A stretch of DNA of 64,000 bases. It comes from Paraphysomonas bandaiensis. Its lineage: Eukaryota; Chrysophyceae. Shown one piece after another: positions 47,401 to 59,398 of the stretch. Position 1 is the first letter of the stretch. Each line of letters opens with the position of its first letter. The notes beneath the pieces are model-generated. The model saw only the letters and a program-made list of their open reading frames with translations, did no database searches and was not told the DNA's origin. A program made the translations under genes and the position numbers. The stretch spans positions 62,001 through 126,000 of the forward strand of contig CBFFRP010000424.1 in NCBI GenBank assembly GCA_965644295.1, in the 5' to 3' direction.

Positions 47401-47426
47401 AGTTTGTTAATTATGAAGAAAGATAA
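41434..47426 (+). CDS. full-size ABCG (PDR-type) transporter
   Basis: Twelve exons (41434-41499, 42675-43097, 43150-43238, 43289-43430, 43589-43865, 43967-44854, 44911-45225, 45321-45445, 45573-45825, 45919-46319, 46411-46553, 46715-47426) give 1277 residues in consistent phase. NBD1 has [31 protein letters not shown]; the first membrane domain lies at about 390-680; NBD2 has GASGAGKST (split by the 45226-45320 intron), GISGGQAKR and [13 protein letters not shown]; the second membrane domain fills the last 270 residues. Order NBD-TMD twice defines full-size ABCG pumps, which export hydrophobic compounds and drugs at the plasma membrane. Intron 1 (1175 bp) contains a large minisatellite. Both NBDs keep all catalytic motifs. 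Confidence 0.93.
41560..42562 (+). repeat. intronic 42-bp minisatellite (two 21-bp halves), about 24 copies
   Basis: Units alternate a cttatgcatatgtcgtatatc half and a cttatgcatatatcgYatgct half. The Y position follows a T,T,C rhythm for the first five 126-bp triplets, a higher-order repeat, and breaks down afterwards (42240 onward), where TATCGTATATC halves also appear. Since 21 is divisible by three and the unit holds no stop in most frames, long open frames exist on both strands; they lie wholly inside intron 1 of the ABCG gene and are not coding. Confidence 0.95.
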
Positions 47427-48630
47427 GATGTATTGCAATTGTGCAATGTGCACAAAATTGGTATCTGAATTGGCCATCTGAGTTGTTACTACGATTGGCT
47501 GTAGACGTATATTATTATGGTACTGACAGCTAGATGTACTTAGTGAGAGTGTTGGTTTTATCTTATAATGACTAGACCCATATTTCATCAAGAAGTAGCA
47601 ATGAAAACAGTGAAGTACTTTAACCGAATTACTAATCTATACTATTCGTTTATGAAATTAAACACTTTGCGAGTGCAACATCAGGAAAAAGTGAACTATT
47701 CAGCACCCTTCCCTAGCTAATAGCTAACTGTAGTAACGTCATCGCAGGAGTACTCTCAACTCTATATAAATAGATATATAATAGATAAGAATAGGATATA
47801 CATCCTAAATATTCTGTTGAATCGAAAAGATAAAAGCAATTATAGGTGATGTGGGATCATGGACTTCTGGAGGCCAGTCATTATTGTCTCTGTCAGCAAT
47901 AGAATACATGAATACATCCGCATATACAGGAGTCTCCTGTTAGTCTCTTGTATATGCGGCAGATATCATTGTGTTATTTTCTTAAATTTTGATCGTAGCT
48001 ATGAAGAAAAGAATGTTAGCAAACAATCGAAAACAAGAAAGTACTTGCCAAATATGAATACAACCCTTCCAAACAATACAACCAATTTTGTACTGAAAAC
48101 TATCAATTACTAACTTGAAGTACTAATTGCTACAGTAGTAGGTGTTGAAAAGGTGCAATGACTTCAATACAGTAGTGTGAACGGTACATAATATCACATA
48201 TAGAATGTGCTGTATACATCACATCAAATCACACTGCTGTGATGCTACGTCGCTCTACTAATGGCTGAGATGATATATACAGTTACTGACTTTAAATATC
48301 AGACCCTTATATTATATATATCATTGTTCTGTACTACTAGAACTAGTTTGTTCAGATTTTTACCAGTTTTACTATAATATATAGTAAACAAAAAAGTAAA
48401 TATCCCCCCATTCTGAGGGTGTACCCTAGAGTGTATTACATACATTATTCTTGTGTGGTTCTTACATTATGTAGCTATATATATAAGAAACCCAGCGTAG
48501 TCCTGTAAAACGGTGAACACGGGTGAGGCGGTAGAATGGCTCTCACAAATTCTGTGCGTGATCTATATATTGTCAGCCAAGTTGGTGAACGGGTGTAGTC
48601 GGGTGGGTGACTGCGTAGAATCAGCGAAAA
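47427..48630. other. intergenic, no gene seen
   Basis: AT-rich; no exon-like frame or known repeat. tgctgtatacatcac at 48208-48222 resembles the promoter vocabulary. Confidence 0.4.
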
Positions 48631-48634
48631 GAAT

Positions 48635-50000
48635 CGTTTAATTATTGGCAGTAGGCGTGCACGAGTCTGAGCTAATGTATTATTGCAATTTAACTACCTA
48701 CTAGTGCTTCACTCTGATAATATCCTACTATATAACGCTACGAAAGCTGCATTTGCGTCACTGCAAGCACCATAATATCAAGGTGCAACCACTTTTGCTC
48801 TAAAATCGTTATTATAAGTGTTCTACCAGCAGCACGCCTACACATTTGCCACACGGTGGGAATGGAGCTATATACTAGTTCAACAAAATAATTCATCAAC
48901 ATAATAGTATTTTGCTTCCAATAGCAGACATTGACTTACTTCCTTATCCTGAGCTTCCACAAGAACTCTGTTTAACAGTTATAGTTGCTATAAACATTAC
49001 TAGAGGTATACTACTGTATACCTGGGTTCGGTAAAAATATATTGATGGAGGTTTTGGAACCCGTCCAATAATACTATATATTCAATATAGAGTAGTACCA
49101 TTGAATAGTAAGTAAGCACATCCATAAATTCTATAGTCATTATAGACCACATGATGATAACCAAACCCACTTCGCTGGCTACTGCTTAGCTAATATCACA
49201 AGTTTCCTCACACTTTTCCTCTGAGCTGTCATCGATGACATCAGCATCACCATAATATATATTATTAATTAAAATATGCATCCATCTGGATGCAACTGTC
49301 GACTTGCATCAGAAACAACATCATATAATATTAAGTGTAGTAGTATGAATACGTTTGCGCATAGTATGCACACTGATTATATAAGTTTTGTAACCATTCT
49401 GAATCTTCTGTAATGCGCCCACATGCTTGTGTAGTTCACCTTCACTCGGACTCTAAAAACAGCGCTAAATAACTCTACTTAGTATTCATTCATCGTTCAG
49501 GCGTCTCATCTTATCAGTGATAATATATATAAAATATCATATTAAGAAAAGTACTGTATATGTGGTGTAGAGTACTGTTTGAGCTGACGATTCATAAAAT
49601 CTAGAAAACAAGAACAACAATAGGGCTTTTTTGTTTTCCCTGATATTTATATATATGGACTTATATTTTTCACCCTAAAGCAGTTAAATAAGAAGCTCTC
49701 GGTACAAGATGCTTTCAATTTGAAGGTAACTGAAGGACATGCATGAAGATTGTGTTGAGAAAAAGAATGATCTACAAGCGTACTTTAGCATTGGAGAGAG
49801 CAATAAAGTCCTGCCTCTGCTGCTATATATATACCGCACTTTAGCTTTGTTTTAACCTGATGTATGTTGCATTGGTTCGACTTCACCTGCTATGACCTCA
49901 TGCTTCTGTAATGCGTAGCTATATGTGAGTACAATTCATTTCAAGGTTTAATACTATAATTGGCTATGTTGAGTCATTTATTGCTTTGACTAGGTTGTTA
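48635..50000 (+). repeat. dispersed repeat, family A copy 6 (long, degenerate)
   Basis: Head at 48640, foldback core at 48736-48802 with a 9-bp insert in its loop. 49070-49700 resembles 2180-2700 of copy 1 in blocks (ccaaacccact, cctctgagc, gacatcagcatcaccat, agctctcggta). It outlines an element of at least 1.1 kb, with no coding frame left. Confidence 0.65.
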
Positions 50001-50589
50001 CATCGAAAATAGTATGAAAAGGAAATTCAACAAATTGTTTCACACATTGTCGATAATAGATAGTACTACAACACTGTGCTTCAATGTTCGGGCAAACACA
50101 AGACTACTACGACAATTCTTTTAATTTTCTTTATTTTTACCTTCTTCCATAAAATCTTAACCTACTACTTACTTGCAATATTATATATTGATACCTATAA
50201 TACCACAATACCATACCAATATATATGTTGTCAATATAATATACATTGTTGATGAATATTGATTTCTTGAAGGCCATGTATGTAATATATTATTAAAAAT
50301 CTGACTATATATATCAATAAGACACTACACACAATGCATTATCTGTTATATGCAATATAGCACACAAAGCAGAAACAACCTGAATAACTTCAACATTTGC
50401 TCCGTGAAATGTATCAGCGTACATATTTACTACAAAAAACTCCGCTAACAGTAACGACTAAACTAAGGCGGCATATTCCTTGCGACCCGAGCAATGAAGT
50501 CGATGACTAAATACTTCTCTTTTAGGAAAGAATAGCCCTGTATAGATCCTATTTGTTTAACATCATCAGCGCTTCTCTCTGTCGAGCTG
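50001..50589. other. 3' spacer
   Basis: Very AT-rich; nothing recognised. Confidence 0.4.
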
Positions 50590-51956
50590 CTATCTTCCTC
50601 TATATACGACGTCAGTACTTTCACTCTCCTGGCTTAGCGCCCTAATTTTCTCTGCAGCGCTTCTCTCTTTCATATAAGCATTCGCAGTAAGGCTACCAAA
50701 GACTAGAATTCCTCCGATGACATACAGCAGTGACCCTGGTTTAGGAAAGAAGATGAAGGATAGAACGATAGTAAGTGCCTTGCGAGTGTTTCCAATCACT
50801 ACTGTTGCGATACCACCGAACTCTTTTACCATCGTCATGTGGCATGTAATGGCAAGGTAAGCTACAACAGTGTAACCAGCCATAAGAGAAAGTAGCCAGG
50901 GGTTCGCTATTGCCGCCTCCACAGCACCCTGTACACAACACATTCACAGTAAGATAGCGTTGCACTATTTCACGGATATAGAACGAAACAATATAGTTCA
51001 AGAAGAAATTTCGTCAAATCGTATATACAGATAAAATCTATCCTCACCAGAAGGTCTCCGCTCGCAGTAAATATAACAGTCATTAGTACAAGGCTCAGTA
51101 CATTTGTGAAGTAGGTGACCTCTACACGTGATGATCCAATATTAAAAACTTTCTCCTGGAAGTTCGGTAAAAAGGCATCTGCAATCACGCTAGTCGTAAC
51201 CAGCAAAATGCCTGCATAAACAGTAATGAACACGGTATTATCTCAGACCGAATAAGTTTAAGAGAATGCACATATCCCATCACACAGACACTATACACAC
51301 ACTCAAAAGTTGCATAGGACATATACAGGTCAGACAATGGCATTGGTAAGAATGCGCACCCATGAAATTAGCATTAGGGTATACTTGAAAGTCTGCAATC
51401 GCAAATATCACCATGCCAGCTGATATAAGCACGCCAAATACAAGTTCATACGGTTTCACACTCTTCTTCAGCATGTACATTGCTATGAGAATAGTTGGCA
51501 CCAGCTATAATTCGACATTGTAAATGCAATAATTCCATATGCACATTATTTACTATACCTTACACGAGCGAAACACTACTTTAGTCGGGTAGTTAATGTA
51601 GTTTAGAGACATATTGCTAGCTGCTGAGCTAATAAAGAGACAGAGACACAGCGTGATGTATGCACTCCAGGGAGCCACACGAGTGGTTTCATTCTTGACA
51701 GATCTCTCAACAGCAGCCAACACCGTCACACCCAACACCTCCATATACCCTAAAATAACTCCAAACTGTTGTAATGAGATCACATGAATGGCTGTGGAGG
51801 CATGTCACGGACCTTAAAGCCTGGAACAGACATGATCAACTCCTGCAAATAGTTGTGACATGTGAAGAGCACTATAAGCAATACAGAGACAGAGAGAAAA
51901 CGAATACGACGAGACGATCGAGATAATTGAGGGCTTCCTGAGACACCCGCAGACAT
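50590..51956 (-). CDS. SLC35B-type PAPS/nucleotide-sugar transporter
   Basis: Five exons (51956-51813, 51765-51559, 51504-51360, 51211-51048, 50928-50590) give 332 residues in phase, with about ten hydrophobic segments. YLQELIMSVPGFK, NYINYPTKVVFRSCKLVPT, NFQEKVF and the last-helix pattern IGNTRKALTIVLSF with FPKP are the signatures of SLC35B2/B3, the Golgi transporters of the sulfate donor PAPS. It would feed lumenal sulfotransferases. Fit to SLC35B3 looks closest by the LQEL-GFK stretch, but substrate cannot be fixed from sequence. Divergent from a lumenal UXS-like protein, which supports a Golgi glycan role. Confidence 0.85.
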
Positions 51957-52405
51957 GATCCTGATAGCTACAGATACATATACATATACATAGAGAAGTT
52001 AAATACCACAGATATCAACATACATACATACATACATACATACATACATACATACATACATACATACATACATACATACATACATACATACATACATACA
52101 TACATACATACATACATACATACATACATACATACATACATACATACATACATACATACATACATACATACATACATACATACATACATACATACATACA
52201 TACATACATACATACATACATACATACATACATACATACATACATACATACATACATACATACATACATGCATATAGAGGGTAGTGTTATAGTATTATAG
52301 TATTGTGGGGGTGTATGGTATGGTTCACTCAGTCTGGTTGGTAGTTATATCTTGGGTGCTGTATCAAATATGGTTGTAGGTGTTCAGTAGGAGTGTGTGA
52401 GTGGT
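51957..52405. promoter_or_regulatory. bidirectional promoter region (SLC35B-like / UXS-like)
   Basis: A 449-bp spacer, more than half of it a TACA microsatellite. Non-repeat promoter sequence on either side is only about 60 bp (transporter side) and 135 bp (UXS side). Confidence 0.5.
52018..52269. repeat. (TACA)n microsatellite, about 63 units
   Basis: About 252 bp of perfect TACA/CATA repeats with a single final variant (catgcata). It sits inside the spacer between two divergent genes. Open frames of Met-Tyr-Val-Cys repeats here are artefacts. Confidence 0.98.
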
Positions 52406-54726
<2,321 letters not shown>

Positions 54727-55573
54727 CGCTTATCTCACATGTAGATTCCTTCTGATGTATCCTGGATTTCCTCACAGTACATTGTAGTATTTTGTATAAT
54801 ACTTTATAACGTAACTTTTCCATTGTTTACGTATGATCGTCCACACTGGTATCTCATCTCTCATTGAGAGCTGTCATGGCGCAATAGATAAAAAGTTATC
54901 CGCAGTAGAAAATTTAGAAACGCGAATCGAAGGGGCGTATTCATAGGAATTTCTAAACGTACTTTATGGAGTGTTGCGATTTTGGGCTATTAAATTTTTA
55001 AAGGTTTTTGAACAACAGCCGTTCCTTGAATAGCGCAGTAGTCAGAGACAGTATTATAAGAAATTTAGTGATAGGCTGCTATGAAAAAATTTGATTGAAA
55101 TATATTGACTCTAGAAGATCGTGTCTATATTCTATATAAGATCTGATAATATTGATTGGTAGTAACGCATACATTACTAATTATTATTACTTAATAATAC
55201 ATACCGCATATGCCACGGAAACAGTATTGCCATTGTTGCTTTTGATGACCCATTAACATTCTTTTTTCTTAATTTGATTTGATTTCGACTTTGCTATGCT
55301 TCCTTAGTGACCGACATTGCTATACTCTTCTAAATTTCGACATAATATTGTTAAAAGTCAGGAAGTGAAGCCAATTTAGAACTTGGCTTTGAGATATACT
55401 TCATTCCACAACGTGTCAACTAGTGCTCCTTTACTCAATATTATTAACAGTATTTAACAAGTGTAGATAAATTATTGAGGACAAAAGTAAAATAATCGAA
55501 CCGGCAAAGCAGCTAGCTAGGAATTATAATTCACATTTATCCCATCGCGCTAACGACTGGTACTGTACAACCT
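54727..55573. other. convergent spacer, no gene seen
   Basis: AT-rich DNA between two converging genes. No repeat or frame recognised. Confidence 0.45.
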
Positions 55574-58500
55574 TTACGACTGTGATTTAAAATCAGCAAG
55601 CTCCTTTGCAATAATACCTCTAATATCCCCAATCGTAAAATCATTCTCGTGCTCACGTACGTTCAAGCGGCGTACATTCACTCCATGTGCCTCGCCTAAG
55701 TACACATCCCGGATAGAATCCAATGCACTTTTCCTGGCATACAAATGTTCCGGGCAGATTTCAATATTCAATACTTTGTCATCGTCACATTGTATCACTA
55801 TGTCCGCCATAAAACCATGCAGATCCACTCCACCAGAGACCTTTGCACCCCGCATATGTGTCTGTGCGTAATCTTTAATTTCCTTGAGAAACATAATTTT
55901 AATCTTTGATCGGCGTACGGTTCTTGTTGGCATACGAGCAGTAACAAGATGATGCAGCTGCTGTTTTGTATCTTCTAATCTGTACTTAATATCAGTAGGA
56001 AGATCTCCTACTACGTGATTGAAAAGCACAATCGAACGTAATAGATGCATGGCCTCGTCATGCCAATTATATGTTTTCCGTTTACTGTCAGTAGTAGTAT
56101 ACCGCTCCATACAAAAAGGAATAACATCCAGAAAAGTGAGGAGGATCCGGCGGACTGATGGGCAATCAACGGCCATATTCCGGATGCCCAATAATGCATT
56201 TCCAATATTCTGACCATCCGCGAGTGACTTGGAAGCCACCACTTTATCGGTCAGGGCAGACAATAGCTCACGAACCTCAACACAATCTGTAGACATACCT
56301 TGGAGGCCATACAAGGCATTTCCAATTTGTTCACTACTCAAAGAGGTATCAGATGATACAATCTTTGTAGTCAGGGCAGATAACATCTTGCGGACCTCAA
56401 TAGAATCATTAGACATACCCTGGAGACCATACAACGAATTTCCTATTTCTTCTCCACTTAGAGATGCATTCAAACTTAACACCTTAGCAGTTAAGGCAGA
56501 TAACAGTTCCCGAACCTCAACACAGTCACTGGACATGCATTGAAGGCCATATAATGCGTGTCGTATATTCAAACCATTCATCCTTGATTTAGAGTCGACC
56601 ACCTTGGCGGTTAGAGCAGATAGTAGCTCACGAACCTCTACGCAGTCACTAGACATTCGCTGAAGGCCGAATAAGGCATTTCCAATATCCCGCCCATTCA
56701 AACGTGACTTCGAAGCCACCACTTTATCGGTCAGGGCAGATAACATCTTGCGGACCTCAATAGAATCATTAGACATACCCTGGAGACCATACAACGAATT
56801 TCCTATTCCTTCTCCACTTAGAGATGCATTCAAACTTAACACCTTAGCAGTTAAGGCAGATAACAGTTCCCGAACCTCAACACAGTCACTGGACATGCGT
56901 TGAAGGCCATATAATGCGTGTCGTATATTCAAACCATTCATCCTTGATTTAGAGTCGACCACCTTGGCGGTTAGAGCAGATAGTAGCCTCCGAACCACTT
57001 TAGAGTCGCTAGACATTCGCTGAAGGCCGAATAAGGCAGTTCCAATGTGGTCGTGAGACAAAAAAGCTTTAGAAGCCACCACTTTATCGGTCAGGGCAGG
57101 CAATAGCTTGCGGACCTCAACACAATCACTAGACATTTTCTGAAGGCCGAATAAGGCATTTCCAATTTGTTCACCACTCAGAGATGCATCAGAAGATACA
57201 ATCTTTGTAGTCAGGGCAGATAACATCTTGCGGACCTCCACACAATCACTAGACATACCCTGGAGGCCATACATAGCGTTTCGAACGCTCTGACTATTCA
57301 TCAACGCATTGGTCGCAACCACCTTTGTAGACAGGACAGATAATAGCTCGCGGACCTCAGCACTGTCACTAGACATACCCTGGAGACCACACAATGCATT
57401 ACCGATATTCTGTCCAGTCAGTAATGTCTTGGAGGCGGCGACCTTCGCAGTCAATACAGACAATAGTTCGAGGACCACAGGATATTTACTAGACATAGCC
57501 TTAAGTCCATACAATGCATGGTCAACATCGGCACCTCCCATTGGTATGACAGACAGTCTAGCTTTAGTAGATATGACTGACAATATCTCTCGGACCTCGA
57601 CGCAATCGCTAGACATGTTCTGGAGGCCATATAATGCACTCCCGATCCCATGACCACTAGGGGTGAAATTTGAACTCATAATCTTCGGAGTGAGAGCAGA
57701 GATAATTTCGCGGACCTCCGGATACTTGCATGACATACCCCGAAGGCCATATAAACTCATTGCAAACCCTTGGCCACTAAAAAACGCATTACTGGACAAC
57801 ACTTTAGCTGTCAGAGCAGATAACATCTTGCGGACCTCTTCACAGTCACTTGACATTCGCTGAAGGCCGAATAATGCATTTCCAATATTCTGACCATTCA
57901 TGAGTGACTTGGAAGCCACCACTTTATCGGTCATGGCAGACAATAGCTCACGAACCTCAACATAATCACTTGACATACCTTGGAGGCCATACAAGGCATT
58001 TCCAATGTTCTGGCCAGTCAAAAAAGAACGGGAAGCTAATATCTTTGCTGTCAGGGCAGATAACAACTGTCGGACCTCCACACAATCACCAGACATACTT
58101 TGGAGACCATATAACGAATTTCCTATTCCTTGTCCATTCATATATGGATCGGACACGATCACCCTGGCAGTCAGGGCAGATAGCAGCTCCCGGACCTCAA
58201 CACAATCACTTGACATACCACGGAGGCCATACAACGCACTTCCAATCTCCTGGAAAGTCAGTGATACACCCGACGCCGCTATCTTCTTAGCCAAGGTAGA
58301 TAGAATCTTGCGAACCTGTACATAATCACTGGACATACCCTGAAGACCATAGAGTGCGTTTCCGATTCCCTGTCCAGTCAAAGGTGATTCACAAGAGGCC
58401 ACTTTCGATGTGAGGGTGTCTAAGAGGCGCTGAACTTCTATATGATCACAGGACATGTTTTGTAGGCCGTATAAAGAATTGGCAACTGACTGAGCAGTAA

Positions 58501-58975
58501 AAGTGTCTTTACTGCATTCTATCTTTGCCGTCATGACTTCAACAACCTCTCTGACATTCTCGTGCGCAGAAGACATCCCTTTCAGTGAATATATAATAGA
58601 AGCAATCTGTTTTTCACCGAATCGGCATGAATCATTCTGAATTTGTTTGCATAAAGCCTGCAGCAGTAAAACTGCACCTGTGCTGCGACTGGACAGACGT
58701 CTCAGTGCAAAGAATGCTAAATAAGCATCTCGCGGATACATCTGCGTGCCCTCTGACACCGCACTGGCCAGACTGCTGAGGACATTCTCCGAGAAGATGA
58801 CACCGCTCTTCTCACACTGATAGAGTGTAATGGCAAGAGAAGATGTGTCACACTTACCTGCAAGATGATTGAGAAGATCGTCTTTGTTGGAGGAGGAGCC
58901 CAGAGACCTCGACAATGAGAGGGAGAGGGAGGGGGAAGACACCCGGTGAAGGCGTAGGAGGGAGCGCCGTAACAT
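55574..58975 (-). CDS. mitochondrial-type helical-repeat protein with RAP-like C-terminus
   Basis: One exon, 1133 residues. Residues 1-30 (MLRRSLLRLHRVSSPSL) are Arg/Ser/Leu-rich without acids, a mitochondrial-presequence type. Residues 133-932 are twenty 40-residue repeats of consensus GMSSDCVEVRELLSALTAKV plus a variable loop and GNALYGLQ, each two helices, with a partial 21st. The C-terminus (about 1010-1133: VSGGVDLHGFMADIVI, VLNIEI, RDVYL, GVNVRRL) fits the RAP fold. Repeat-plus-RAP proteins (OPR, HPR, FASTK types) bind organellar RNA for processing, stability or rRNA assembly. Variation is concentrated at repeat positions 21-30. Three-repeat blocks (14-16 and 17-19) are near-copies at the DNA level, so the array is still changing. 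Confidence 0.87.
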   Translation of the reverse strand: MLRRSLLRLHRVSSPSLSLSLSRSLGSSSNKDDLLNHLAGKCDTSSLAITLYQCEKSGVIFSENVLSSLASAVSEGTQMYPRDAYLAFFALRRLSSRSTGAVLLLQALCKQIQNDSCRFGEKQIASIIYSLKGMSSAHENVREVVEVMTAKIECSKDTFTAQSVANSLYGLQNMSCDHIEVQRLLDTLTSKVASCESPLTGQGIGNALYGLQGMSSDYVQVRKILSTLAKKIAASGVSLTFQEIGSALYGLRGMSSDCVEVRELLSALTARVIVSDPYMNGQGIGNSLYGLQSMSGDCVEVRQLLSALTAKILASRSFLTGQNIGNALYGLQGMSSDYVEVRELLSAMTDKVVASKSLMNGQNIGNALFGLQRMSSDCEEVRKMLSALTAKVLSSNAFFSGQGFAMSLYGLRGMSCKYPEVREIISALTPKIMSSNFTPSGHGIGSALYGLQNMSSDCVEVREILSVISTKARLSVIPMGGADVDHALYGLKAMSSKYPVVLELLSVLTAKVAASKTLLTGQNIGNALCGLQGMSSDSAEVRELLSVLSTKVVATNALMNSQSVRNAMYGLQGMSSDCVEVRKMLSALTTKIVSSDASLSGEQIGNALFGLQKMSSDCVEVRKLLPALTDKVVASKAFLSHDHIGTALFGLQRMSSDSKVVRRLLSALTAKVVDSKSRMNGLNIRHALYGLQRMSSDCVEVRELLSALTAKVLSLNASLSGEGIGNSLYGLQGMSNDSIEVRKMLSALTDKVVASKSRLNGRDIGNALFGLQRMSSDCVEVRELLSALTAKVVDSKSRMNGLNIRHALYGLQCMSSDCVEVRELLSALTAKVLSLNASLSGEEIGNSLYGLQGMSNDSIEVRKMLSALTTKIVSSDTSLSSEQIGNALYGLQGMSTDCVEVRELLSALTDKVVASKSLADGQNIGNALLGIRNMAVDCPSVRRILLTFLDVIPFCMERYTTTDSKRKTYNWHDEAMHLLRSIVLFNHVVGDLPTDIKYRLEDTKQQLHHLVTARMPTRTVRRSKIKIMFLKEIKDYAQTHMRGAKVSGGVDLHGFMADIVIQCDDDKVLNIEICPEHLYARKSALDSIRDVYLGEAHGVNVRRLNVREHENDFTIGDIRGIIAKELADFKSQS
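56370..56995 (-). repeat. recent 360-bp tandem duplication inside the repeat gene
   Basis: Sequence around 56375-56630 is almost identical to 56735-56990, an offset of 360 bp, or exactly three 120-bp repeat units. Differences are few (for example ggacatgcat/ggacatgcgt), far fewer than between other repeat units. Confidence 0.85.
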
Positions 58976-59398
58976 GGCAGGGGTAGAGGTGTGGATGGGT
59001 TAAAGTGACGATGGAATCATTCCATATATATGTACGTATGTATGTATATTCCACAAAGCGACCACCTCTCATGCTGCATGTACTTCTGCACTGCTATATA
59101 CACATACATTCTACTACAGTATGTACCTATGCACTGCTCTATATGTACAATCCATAAACCATACAAGCAACAATGAGGAGGCCATGTACTGCTGTATACC
59201 GTATACCTCTGCCGGTACACAGTATACCATACGTAATACCTATGCATGTACACGGTATCGAGGTGTGTACATACTGCTGCTGTGTGTGTCGGTGAGTGTT
59301 TGTCAAACCACAGCACATCAACTCGCTCACTCTATACATACATACATACATACACAGAGCTTATCATCCTATAGACCGCCATTATATCTGAGCACAGC
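58976..59398. promoter_or_regulatory. bidirectional promoter region (RAP repeat protein / NUP133)
   Basis: A 423-bp spacer. It contains gtactgctgtataccgtata at 59186-59205 and tactgctgctgtgtg at 59272-59286, close matches to the upstream region of the ABCG gene and to the TRM5 spacer. Confidence 0.55.

Noticed and set aside
51968-52273. Met-Tyr-Val-Cys repeat frames
   Set aside because: Pure (TACA)n microsatellite; no codon or composition evidence for a gene.
56019-58325. Several plus-strand frames with periodic VRADNSSRTS motifs
   Set aside because: They are antisense shadows of the 40-residue repeats of the minus-strand RAP gene.
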